From positions 992,001 to 1,056,000 of the forward strand of contig JACKEA010000002.1 in the NCBI GenBank assembly GCA_020633235.1: DNA of 64,000 nt. Reading direction: 5' to 3'. Position numbers and translations under genes: made by a program. Positions 45,749 through 53,381 of the stretch are shown piece after piece. This DNA is from Polyangiaceae bacterium. GTDB lineage: Bacteria > Myxococcota_A > Polyangia > Polyangiales > Polyangiaceae. Each line of letters starts with the position of its first letter. Positions within the stretch are counted from its first letter, which is position 1. A model generated the notes under the pieces. It was not told the DNA's origin and did not search any database. It worked only from the letters and a program-made list of their open reading frames with translations.

Positions 45749-46783
45749 TCACTTGGGAGGCGGGGGCACGATCGGCGCGATGGTGGTGACGCCGGCGCCA
45801 CTGAATTTCGCACCGTTGTATTGCTTCACCAGACAGCCGCTGCCGTCCACCAAGTCCACGTCCACCAGGTAGCCGGCTCGGGAGAAGCCGTACACCTTCT
45901 CGCCCCAAGCGCCGATTCCGTACATGTTGTCGTAGCTACCGGCAACGTCGTCCGTGCAGCCCGCGCGCTTCACGATCTTGCCGCGCACGGCCTTGGTCAC
46001 CGCTCCGCCGATCTTGGTCGACAGCTTGGGCACGTCGATCTCGATCAGCGTATCGTCGTCGCTGCAGTTCTGATCCGACGGCGGATTCTGACAGTCCCGC
46101 ACCGTAGCGAAGCCCACGGGGTTGCCGCCGTTGGCCAGGAACACCACGTCCCCCGAGAGCTCCCACTTCGTTCCAGGATACTGAAAGGTGTGACCGTTGC
46201 CGTCGTTCGAAGGCACGGTGCCGAAGTTCCCGAGCAACGTGAGCCCACCCTGGGAATCGATGGCCCACAGCTCTCCGGCGGTGTTGCCTGCCACCAGCAC
46301 TTCCTTGCTGGCATCGAGCACACCCACGGGAGCGAAGGTCAGCGCGTAGAAGCGCACCGAATCGGACTTGCTCAGCACGATGGGCGTGCCGCAGTGCACG
46401 GACTTGTTCACCACCGCCAGGGGCATGACCGCCGACGCGCTGATGCCCCACAGGTTGCCGTCCTTGTCCACGGCCACGTCCGTCATCGACGTATCGATGC
46501 CGGTGCCGCCGATGCAGTCGAAATCCCCGAGCTGCTTGAGGCTCAGGGTGGTGGCCTTGGGATCCAGGCTGAAGAGCGTGGTGTCCGTGTGGGCGTATAC
46601 GACCTGGGCGCCCGGGGCGGAGGCGTCCCCGGCGTCGATCGTGATGCCCCCGCCGCCACCGCCGCCCGTCGCCGCGTCGCCACCGAACCCCGCCATGCCT
46701 CCGCCACCTCCGTTGGAACCGGTGGTCGAGCTGCAAGCCGATACGAGACCGAGGGCGACGAGAGCAAGGAGGGCGGACTTCAT
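45749..46783 (-). CDS. Lipoprotein, probable beta-propeller
   Basis: A 344-residue lipoprotein (lipobox LVSAC, Cys17). A Gly-rich linker precedes a beta-repetitive domain: VVYAHTDTTLFSLDP, MTDVAVDKDGNLWGIS, VLVAGNTAGELWAIDS and YDNMYGIGAWGEKVYGF are typical blades of SMP-30/NHL-like propellers. ATG 46783 precedes the signal peptide. Function unknown. Confidence 0.75.
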   Translation of the reverse strand: MKSALLALVALGLVSACSSTTGSNGGGGGMAGFGGDAATGGGGGGGITIDAGDASAPGAQVVYAHTDTTLFSLDPKATTLSLKQLGDFDCIGGTGIDTSMTDVAVDKDGNLWGISASAVMPLAVVNKSVHCGTPIVLSKSDSVRFYALTFAPVGVLDASKEVLVAGNTAGELWAIDSQGGLTLLGNFGTVPSNDGNGHTFQYPGTKWELSGDVVFLANGGNPVGFATVRDCQNPPSDQNCSDDDTLIEIDVPKLSTKIGGAVTKAVRGKIVKRAGCTDDVAGSYDNMYGIGAWGEKVYGFSRAGYLVDVDLVDGSGCLVKQYNGAKFSGAGVTTIAPIVPPPPK

Positions 46784-46873
46784 GACGGACTCCACACGAA
46801 GAAGATTCGCCGTGCTAGCGCTGCCGCGGCCTCCGCGCAATCGCCCATCGCGCCATCGATGATGGCCGGCACC

Positions 46874-47812
46874 TCAGCCGGACACCAAGCGACCCGCGCG
46901 ATAGTCGGAAATGGCGCGCTCGATTTCCGCCTCGGTGTTCATCACGAACGGACCGCGCCGCGCGACCGGCTCGCGGATCGGTCGCGCCGAGAGCAGCAGA
47001 AAGCGCCCGCCCGCCTCGCTCCGGGCAGCGATCACGTCGCCGCGGCCCAGCACCGCTAGCTCCCCCGCGCTCACCTCGCGCCCGCCCAAGCGCGTGCTTC
47101 CGGACAGCGCATAGACGAAGGCATTGTCGTCGGTGACCACCGTGTGACGGAAGCTGCCCCCCGGCGCCAGGCTCACGTCCAGCATCTGAGGCTCCGTCAC
47201 GATGCCCTGCACCGGGCCCACGGAGCTGCCGAAGCGCCCCGCCACGACGCGCACCCGCGCCTTGCCGAGCTGCGCTTCGGGGATGCGCTCGGGCGCGATG
47301 TCCTGGTAACGCGGCGTGCGCATCTTCTGGCGCGCCGGCAGGTTGACCCAGAGCTGAAAGCCCCACAGCTCCCCGCCCTCTTCTTTCGGCATCTCCGAAT
47401 GGACGATGCCATGGCCCGCCGTCATCCACTGCGCACTGCCGGGACCGAGGCGACCGTGGTTCCCCATGCTGTCACGATGGACCATCGCGCCGTTCAGCAT
47501 GTAGGTGACGGTCTCGAAACCGCGGTGCGGATGCGTGGGGAATCCGGCGAGGTAGTCACGAGGGTCGCTCGAGTGGATCTCGTCGAGCAGCAAGAACGGG
47601 TCGAGCATGCCCAGGGCACCAGAGCCGAGGGAGCGCCGGAGCCGAACGCCGGCACCGTCACGCGTCTGCATCGCCGGAACGATCAAGTCGACCGCGCGCT
47701 CCGTCGGGACGCTGCGCTCCTCGCTCTTGCAGCCGAGCGCGAGGGCGCCGGACGCGAGCAACAGATTCCGCCGAGATAGTTGGTGCACGGAGCTTCGAAA
47801 GATACCACGCAT
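46874..47812 (-). CDS. Pirin-family protein with Tat-like lipoprotein signal
   Basis: A 312-residue bicupin. Pirin iron ligands are present in PTHPHRGFETV (two His) and HGIVHSEMP (His and Glu). Characterised pirins are quercetinase-like or regulatory and cytoplasmic. This one instead begins with a twin-arginine motif, SRRNLLLASGALALGC, and the Cys forms a lipobox, so export as a folded, metal-loaded lipoprotein is likely. ATG 47812 was chosen. It diverges from the metalloprotease gene at 47848, only 35 bp apart. Confidence 0.85.
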   Translation of the reverse strand: MRGIFRSSVHQLSRRNLLLASGALALGCKSEERSVPTERAVDLIVPAMQTRDGAGVRLRRSLGSGALGMLDPFLLLDEIHSSDPRDYLAGFPTHPHRGFETVTYMLNGAMVHRDSMGNHGRLGPGSAQWMTAGHGIVHSEMPKEEGGELWGFQLWVNLPARQKMRTPRYQDIAPERIPEAQLGKARVRVVAGRFGSSVGPVQGIVTEPQMLDVSLAPGGSFRHTVVTDDNAFVYALSGSTRLGGREVSAGELAVLGRGDVIAARSEAGGRFLLLSARPIREPVARRGPFVMNTEAEIERAISDYRAGRLVSG

Positions 47813-47847
47813 TGCCCGGCTGTCCGGGCTCTGGTAACGCCTCCCGC

Positions 47848-49422
47848 ATGAAGCTTCGGGGACTCTGTGCACTGACTGTCTGCACTGTGCTTTTCGGATG
47901 CGGCGGCGGCGACGACGGCGGCACGCCCGCCAGTGGCGGCGCTTCCGGCAGTGGCGGCGCTTCCGGCAGCGGCGGCAGTGCGGGCGCGAGCGGGCCCCTG
48001 AGCCTGGCTCCGGGCGACGTCGCCGAGCTCACCGTCGCGAGCGATCAGGCGTCCATCACCGTGGCCACGCCCAACGGGGACGAGCACTTCGTGTTGATCC
48101 TCGCCTCCACGGATCTCTCGAAGGACGGCCCCGGCGGCAGCTACACGGTGTCGTTCGACGCCGGCGCCGAGTCCAACGCCCACATCGCCAGCGGCTGCTC
48201 GCTCACGCCCGACGCCTGGATGAACGCGCCGGTCCCCACGGAAACACCGCCCACCGGCGCGGGGCCGAGCGTCGGTACCCAACGGGACATCGACATCCCG
48301 ACGCCGTCGGGCAAGGAGACCATCACCGCGGAGGCCGTTGCCGTGGCCGAGCACACCGTGGTGTGGGCCGACGTGACCACCGCGCACCCCGCCGTGCTCG
48401 ATGCCGCAGTGGTGCAGGAGTTCCTCACCGACTTCGAGAACACGATCTTGCCGCGGGAGCGCGAGGTCTTCGGCATCGAGTCCGACGAAGACGGCGACGG
48501 CCACGTACAGTTGGTGTTCACACCGGTGACCAACAAGACCGCCGTCGCGTTCTTCAGCAACTGCGATCTCAAGAGCGCCATCGGCTGTGCCAGCAGCAAC
48601 CAGGGCGAGTACCTGTACCTCACGCCCCCCAACGCCATCGATCCGCCGTACAACACGCCAAGCGCGATCAAGGAAATCCTCGCCCACGAGCTTTCCCACA
48701 TGATCCACTTCAACCGGAAGGTGTTGAAGGCGGGCACCGGCGGCTGGGCCGAAAGCGCGTACATGATCGAGGGCGTGGGCGCCTTCGCGCAGGACGTCAT
48801 CGGCTACCAAGCCGGCAACTTCTACGTCACCAAGGCGGGCCTCGACGCCATCGACCAGTACTCCCTGGGGCAGACGCTGGTGGACGGCGTGCAGTACGAC
48901 CTCAACAACGACGGCGTGCTGCGCGGCGGCTCGTACCTGTTCGTTCGCTGGTTCTACGATCGCGCCGGAGGGGACTTCGCCGAGACCGACGGCAGCATCA
49001 CTTCCAAGGGCGGGCCCGCCTTCCTGCGCGCCGTGCTCGACGCGCCCGAAGGTATTTCCACCGTGCTACCGGAGAAGAGCGGCTCCTCGATGGAAGAGCT
49101 CGCAACGGACTTCTGGACCACTCTGGCGATGAGCAATCGCGACGCCGCCGGCGGCGTGGCGCCCCAAAACCCCTGCTTCGCCTATCTGCCGACGCAGGAC
49201 GATCCCGTCACCACCCGCCAGCGCGGTGCCAACCTCTACGCCAGCTTCCACGGCCAGGCGATGACGGGCCCCAAGGTGACGCCCGTGGATCAGGCCGACG
49301 GCCAGCTCCCCGCCGGGGGCGCGGACTTCCTCGAAGTCAGCGCCACCCCGGGTCAATCGGAGCTATCCATCTCCATTGGTTTTGTCGGGCCGGCGCGAGC
49401 ACGGCTCGGACGAACTCAGTGA
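47848..49422 (+). CDS. Lipoprotein metalloprotease, M30/hyicolysin-like
   Basis: A 524-residue lipoprotein (lipobox VLFGC, Cys18) with a GASGSGG linker. Zinc motif HELSHMIHF and the following GWAESAYMIEGVGAFAQD fit the M30-type zincin family; a calcium-loop-like DEDGDGH precedes it. The C-terminal end is odd: the last codons (FVGPARARLGRTQ) coincide with a copy of the dispersed repeat, and the frame stops in the middle of what should be a beta strand. It probably lost its native C-terminus. It overlaps the convergent gene by 7 bp. Confidence 0.75.
   Translation: MKLRGLCALTVCTVLFGCGGGDDGGTPASGGASGSGGASGSGGSAGASGPLSLAPGDVAELTVASDQASITVATPNGDEHFVLILASTDLSKDGPGGSYTVSFDAGAESNAHIASGCSLTPDAWMNAPVPTETPPTGAGPSVGTQRDIDIPTPSGKETITAEAVAVAEHTVVWADVTTAHPAVLDAAVVQEFLTDFENTILPREREVFGIESDEDGDGHVQLVFTPVTNKTAVAFFSNCDLKSAIGCASSNQGEYLYLTPPNAIDPPYNTPSAIKEILAHELSHMIHFNRKVLKAGTGGWAESAYMIEGVGAFAQDVIGYQAGNFYVTKAGLDAIDQYSLGQTLVDGVQYDLNNDGVLRGGSYLFVRWFYDRAGGDFAETDGSITSKGGPAFLRAVLDAPEGISTVLPEKSGSSMEELATDFWTTLAMSNRDAAGGVAPQNPCFAYLPTQDDPVTTRQRGANLYASFHGQAMTGPKVTPVDQADGQLPAGGADFLEVSATPGQSELSISIGFVGPARARLGRTQ
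49382..49400. repeat. Dispersed repeat at the 3' end of a coding sequence
   Basis: TTGTCGGGCCGGCGCGAGC is a variant copy that supplies the last residues of the metalloprotease frame. Confidence 0.5.
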
Positions 49423-50528
49423 ACCGTCACACTGGTGATCACCGTCTGCGACTGTCCACCGAAGGCGGGCATCGTCGCTTCCGACAGGCGCTTCACGATG
49501 CACTTGCCCGTCGGTGAGCCCAAGTAGGGTCCAGACGTGACCACGGCGTTCTCGACGGAGCCGCTGGTCGCAAAGGTCACGGCCACTTCGGCGGTTCCCG
49601 GATTCTCACCACGCATGCGGCAGCGCGACGCCGCAGCGGCTTGCTTGGCGAGCGCCTTGAGCGCCAACGCGCGATCGAACTCGCCGCTGCCGCCCGCGGG
49701 TGCGGGCTCGGGCTCGGCCGCGGCGCTGGGCTCCGGCTCGGACGGCGCTTCCGGCTCGGCCGCCGCACTCGCTGAAGGCTCGGGCTCCGCCTGCGCGCTC
49801 GGCTCCGGCTCCGCCGGCTGCTCCGCCGTGACCGTGGGTTGGGGCTCGGGCGTCTCCGGCGTGGCCGTGTGCTCCGCCGGCGGCCCGGCCGCGGGTGACT
49901 CCGCCCGGGGCGTCTCCTTCGCGGTCTCGCCGTCGCCGCCCTTGTCTCGCAGGAACCACCAGGCGGCGCCCACTGCGATGATCAGCAACGCGATCCACAG
50001 GCCGTTGGACCCGCCGGGCTTCTCTTCCTCCACCGGCTCGGCGCGGCGGCGCTTGGCAGGGGGCTCGTCATCCCCCTTCGAAGCCTTGGACTTCGCCTTG
50101 GGGGGCTCGTCGGACTCTTCCTCGTCGTCGTCGGATTCGTCCTCGTCGTCGGACTCTTCCTCGTCGTCGGATTCGTCCTCGTCGTCGGACTCTTCCTCGT
50201 CGTCGGATTCGTCCTCGTCGTCGTCGGACTCTTCCTCGTCGTCGGACTCTTCCTCGTCGTCGGATTCGTCCTCGTCGTCGGACTCTTCCTCGTCGTCGGA
50301 CTCTTCCTCGTCGTCGTCGGATTCGTCCTCGTCGTCGGATTCGTCCTCGTCGTCGGATTCGTCCTCGTCGTCGGATTCGTCCTCGTCGTCGGATTCGTCC
50401 TCGTCGTCGTCCTTCTTCGAGGCGGCCTTTGGCGGGTCGGCCTTCTGTTTCGAAGCCTTCCCCTTCCCCTTTTCCTCTTCCTCGTCCAGGTCCTCGCGCT
50501 CGCGATCATCCCGGTCGTCGTCGGCCAT
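49416..50528 (-). CDS. Acidic-repeat membrane protein, AgmX/PglI-like
   Basis: A 370-residue protein. Residues of about 41-142 are sixteen copies of the acidic unit ESDDED/ESDDEE. A basic patch (AKRRRAEP) and one membrane segment follow (about 181-200, LWIALLIIAVGAAWWFL), then a Pro/Glu/Ala-rich periplasmic spacer and a C-terminal domain of the AgmX/PglI type (CRMRGENPGTAEVAV, PTGKCIVKRL, TVITSVTV). Related domains occur in myxobacterial gliding-motility and TonB-like proteins. The acidic region is cytoplasmic by topology. Confidence 0.75.
   Translation of the reverse strand: MADDDRDDREREDLDEEEEKGKGKASKQKADPPKAASKKDDDEDESDDEDESDDEDESDDEDESDDEDESDDDEEESDDEEESDDEDESDDEEESDDEEESDDDEDESDDEEESDDEDESDDEEESDDEDESDDDEEESDEPPKAKSKASKGDDEPPAKRRRAEPVEEEKPGGSNGLWIALLIIAVGAAWWFLRDKGGDGETAKETPRAESPAAGPPAEHTATPETPEPQPTVTAEQPAEPEPSAQAEPEPSASAAAEPEAPSEPEPSAAAEPEPAPAGGSGEFDRALALKALAKQAAAASRCRMRGENPGTAEVAVTFATSGSVENAVVTSGPYLGSPTGKCIVKRLSEATMPAFGGQSQTVITSVTVH
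50105..50408. repeat. 18-bp minisatellite encoding ESDDED units
   Basis: Sixteen near-identical units (consensus on the plus strand GTCGTCGGATTCGTCCTC). Every fifth unit is 21 bp instead of 18 (DDD instead of DD), giving a 93-bp higher-order period. Copy number is likely to change by slippage without breaking frame. Confidence 0.8.
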
Positions 50529-50600
50529 GAGCCCTCCAGTTCGGATAGGGCCTCACTCTGCCGAAAATGCCTCGCCCGCGAAAGCCCGGGCTCGGGACGC

Positions 50601-52091
50601 CTACTTTTCCGGGGCTTCCGCCTCCGGTTCGTCGGCCAGATACGCGTTCAAGCGCTCTTCCGCCATGCGCCGAAACTGCTGGTAGCTCTCGACGCCGAAC
50701 ACGCGCAGCAGCGTGACGTACACGAGCACCCCGATGGTCAGCCGCACGAACACGTCCGCGCCGCCGCTCAGGTAGGGCGACAGCACGAAGCCCAGCCCGA
50801 AGATCACGCCGGTCGAAGCCAAGGAGCAGCCCAGGGCGCCGCGTACGGAGCGAAAGATCTCCACGGGCGCGAGGCCGATGAGCTTGCCGGGGATCGCGAG
50901 CTCCGGGTAGCCCAGCACCACCACGTTCATGATCGCGTAACACAGCGCCACGCTCTCGATGCTGCCGAGATAGATGCCCACGCCGATCGCCCCGACGGTG
51001 AGCGTACCGCTCACCAGCCCCCAACGCATCATGACGTCGGTGCGTCCCTGCGACTTGTAGATCCAGCTCACCGTGGTGCTGATCGCCTGGAACGCCCCGG
51101 TGACACAGAAAATGCTCAGCACCGTGGCGGCGCCCGCCCACTGATCGCCATACAAGACCACGATGAAACGAGGCGCGAGCACGCTGAGGGCGAGCATCAC
51201 CGGGAACGTACCCATCGCGATCAGCGACAGCACCTGTAGGTACAGCTTCTTGGTGGCCTCCGCGTCGCCCTGCATCTTGGAGAACGTGGGGAACATCACC
51301 CTGGCCAACACCGCGCCGACGTCGGACACCGGCATGGTCATGGTGGAGTAGGCGCGGCCGTACAGGCCCAAGGGAGTCGCCCCCAGCACGCGTCCGATCA
51401 GCAGATCGTCGGACTTCCGCGTCCAATAGTGGAGCGTGGAGTAGCCCAGGAGATTGGAGCTGAAGCGCCACAGATCGCCGAGCGCGCTCTGACGAACGCC
51501 GCCTTGCGGTCGAAACCCCGACACGCTCCACAGCACCAGCACGCTGGTCAGGCTCGACGCAAGGACGTGAGCGACCAGCGCCCAAACGCCGAAGCCCGCC
51601 AGGGCCATGCCGAGCGCCACGCCACTGGCCACGATGACCGAGATCGCTTCGACGCCCGCCAGCGTGCGAAAGCGCATCTCGCGCGTGAGTCGCGCCGTGG
51701 GCACTGCGGCGAAGGGCGAGATGGCGAAGTCCAACCCGATGACCCGCACCAGCGCCGTGAGCGCCGGCTCACGGAAGAACGCGGCGATGGCCGGCGCCAG
51801 GGCGGCCAAGCCCCCGGCGAGCACGAAGCCCGTGGCGACGTTGAGCCAGAACACGCTGGTCCAGTGCCCCTCGTCCACTTCCTTGCGCTGGACCAAGGCG
51901 TCGGAAAATCCGAGATCCGCCAGCACCGAAAGAAACCCGGTGACTACGGCGATCATGCCGACCAGACCGAAATCCGCCGGGGTGAGCAGCCGCGCCAGAA
52001 CCAACGTGACCACGAAGCCGCCGGCCTTGGCCACGAAGCGGCCGGCCCCGGTCCACGCCACGCCCGCCCCCGCTGTGCGCGCCAGACTCAT
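50601..52091 (-). CDS. Polysaccharide flippase (Wzx/MOP superfamily)
   Basis: A 496-residue integral membrane protein with about 12-14 hydrophobic segments. The opening (GRFVAKAGGFVVTLVLARLLTPADFGLVGM) and the block QRKEVDEGHWTSVFWLNV are typical of lipid-linked oligosaccharide flippases of the WzxC type. It would move undecaprenyl-linked repeat units across the inner membrane. It lies downstream of the CE2 esterase and GH92 genes, same strand, 24 bp from the esterase stop. Confidence 0.88.
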   Translation of the reverse strand: MSLARTAGAGVAWTGAGRFVAKAGGFVVTLVLARLLTPADFGLVGMIAVVTGFLSVLADLGFSDALVQRKEVDEGHWTSVFWLNVATGFVLAGGLAALAPAIAAFFREPALTALVRVIGLDFAISPFAAVPTARLTREMRFRTLAGVEAISVIVASGVALGMALAGFGVWALVAHVLASSLTSVLVLWSVSGFRPQGGVRQSALGDLWRFSSNLLGYSTLHYWTRKSDDLLIGRVLGATPLGLYGRAYSTMTMPVSDVGAVLARVMFPTFSKMQGDAEATKKLYLQVLSLIAMGTFPVMLALSVLAPRFIVVLYGDQWAGAATVLSIFCVTGAFQAISTTVSWIYKSQGRTDVMMRWGLVSGTLTVGAIGVGIYLGSIESVALCYAIMNVVVLGYPELAIPGKLIGLAPVEIFRSVRGALGCSLASTGVIFGLGFVLSPYLSGGADVFVRLTIGVLVYVTLLRVFGVESYQQFRRMAEERLNAYLADEPEAEAPEK

Positions 52092-52115
52092 GAGCTTCGA
52101 CGTGCGAAGGCGTGC

Positions 52116-53339
52116 TTACCAGCCGAGGCGCGTCTTCAGCTCTTGAGTGAGCGACGCGCCCATGGCCGCGTGGGTCTTGGCACTCGGATGCCAGTCGCAA
52201 CCCCAGCCGTCCATCGTGACGGACATGAAGTAGCTGTACACGTTCGAGTCGCCGGCGCTCTTGCGCGCCGCGACTGCCGCTTCCACGTTCTTCTGGGCGG
52301 TGCTCAAGTCCGTTCCGGACAGCAGCGTGGGAACCATCGCCAGAATGAGCGCGTTCGGGTTCTTCTGCCGGATGTTCTCGAGGAACGCCACGTAGGCGTC
52401 GGTGAACTGCTTGTCCGTCGGATCCCCGCCGGTGCTGTAGTCGTTGGTCCCCAGGTTGATCACGACCACCTCGGGCTGCCACTTGGAGAAATCCCAGGCC
52501 GGCGTGCTGCTGTAAGGCAAGATGCGCTCGTACAGCTCCGGCATGGGCTCGTTGGTATCCGTGCCGTAGTTGAAGATCACGCCCTTGCCGGACCACGCCA
52601 CCGTCACCACCTCCGCGTTCAGGTTGCGCGCGGCGATGGCGCCGTAGGTGATGTAGTGGTTCTCAGTGTCGGCGCTGAAGTTGCAGTATTGGTCCGCACC
52701 CTCGTTGCCGTAACCACAGGTGATGGAGTCGCCGATCACCTCGATGCGATGCGCCGCGGGCGGCGGCGGAGGCAAGAGCATGCCGCCGCCCAGATCGACG
52801 CCGAGGTAGCGCGTGGCGCCGAACGAAGCCTCCGTCCGTCGATACATGCGCACCTCGTGCTCGCCCGCGGCGAGCCCGGTGGCCACGACGTACTTCTGCT
52901 CGCCCTTCTGAGTCTCCAACCGCGGCTGCTCCGCGCCGTCCACGAGCACGGTCCAGAAGCCGGCGGGATCGTCGAGGGTGACGGACGCCTCGGTGCCGTC
53001 GAAGCGGAACAGGATCCCGCTACCCGACCATGCCATCTTCACGACGCCGGTCTCGCTGTCGTCCGTGCGACCCACGAAGCGCACCTCGGGCACGCCGGGG
53101 TTTCCTCCGCTGCCCGCGGCGCCCGCAGCGCCGCCCGTCGCTCCGCCGCTTCCGCCAGCGCCCCCCGTGGCGCCGCCGCTGCCACCGCCGGACCCGGCGG
53201 CGCCGCCGCTTCCGCCACTGCTGCTGCCGGAAGCCCCCGCCATGCCACCGCTGGCGGGGGAGCCGCCGCTGTCATCCGAGCTGCAGCCGAAGGAGAAGAG
53301 CGAGAGTCCGAGCGCGACGATCCAGATCCGATGCCCCAT
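52116..53339 (-). CDS. CE2-like SGNH carbohydrate esterase lipoprotein
   Basis: A 407-residue lipoprotein (lipobox FSFGC, Cys19) with a long Gly/Ser/Ala linker (about 25-80). A jelly-roll-like domain follows (about 85-195), then an SGNH hydrolase domain: GDSITCGYGNEG with the nucleophile Ser, NLGTNDYS, and DWHPSAKTH with the catalytic His. The two-domain plan is that of CE2 deacetylases acting on xylan or mannan. It is 42 bp downstream of the GH92 mannosidase gene, so the pair probably strips acetyl groups and mannose from the same glycan. Confidence 0.85.
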   Translation of the reverse strand: MGHRIWIVALGLSLFSFGCSSDDSGGSPASGGMAGASGSSSGGSGGAAGSGGGSGGATGGAGGSGGATGGAAGAAGSGGNPGVPEVRFVGRTDDSETGVVKMAWSGSGILFRFDGTEASVTLDDPAGFWTVLVDGAEQPRLETQKGEQKYVVATGLAAGEHEVRMYRRTEASFGATRYLGVDLGGGMLLPPPPPAAHRIEVIGDSITCGYGNEGADQYCNFSADTENHYITYGAIAARNLNAEVVTVAWSGKGVIFNYGTDTNEPMPELYERILPYSSTPAWDFSKWQPEVVVINLGTNDYSTGGDPTDKQFTDAYVAFLENIRQKNPNALILAMVPTLLSGTDLSTAQKNVEAAVAARKSAGDSNVYSYFMSVTMDGWGCDWHPSAKTHAAMGASLTQELKTRLGW

Positions 53340-53381
53340 GGAACGATGGTCCCACGGGGACCTACACGGGCGCAACGACGC

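Noticed and set aside
49537..50685. Plus-strand frame rich in SSSDSSS
   Set aside because: It is the mirror of the ESDDED minisatellite. The minus strand has a membrane segment and an AgmX-like domain, so that strand is coding.
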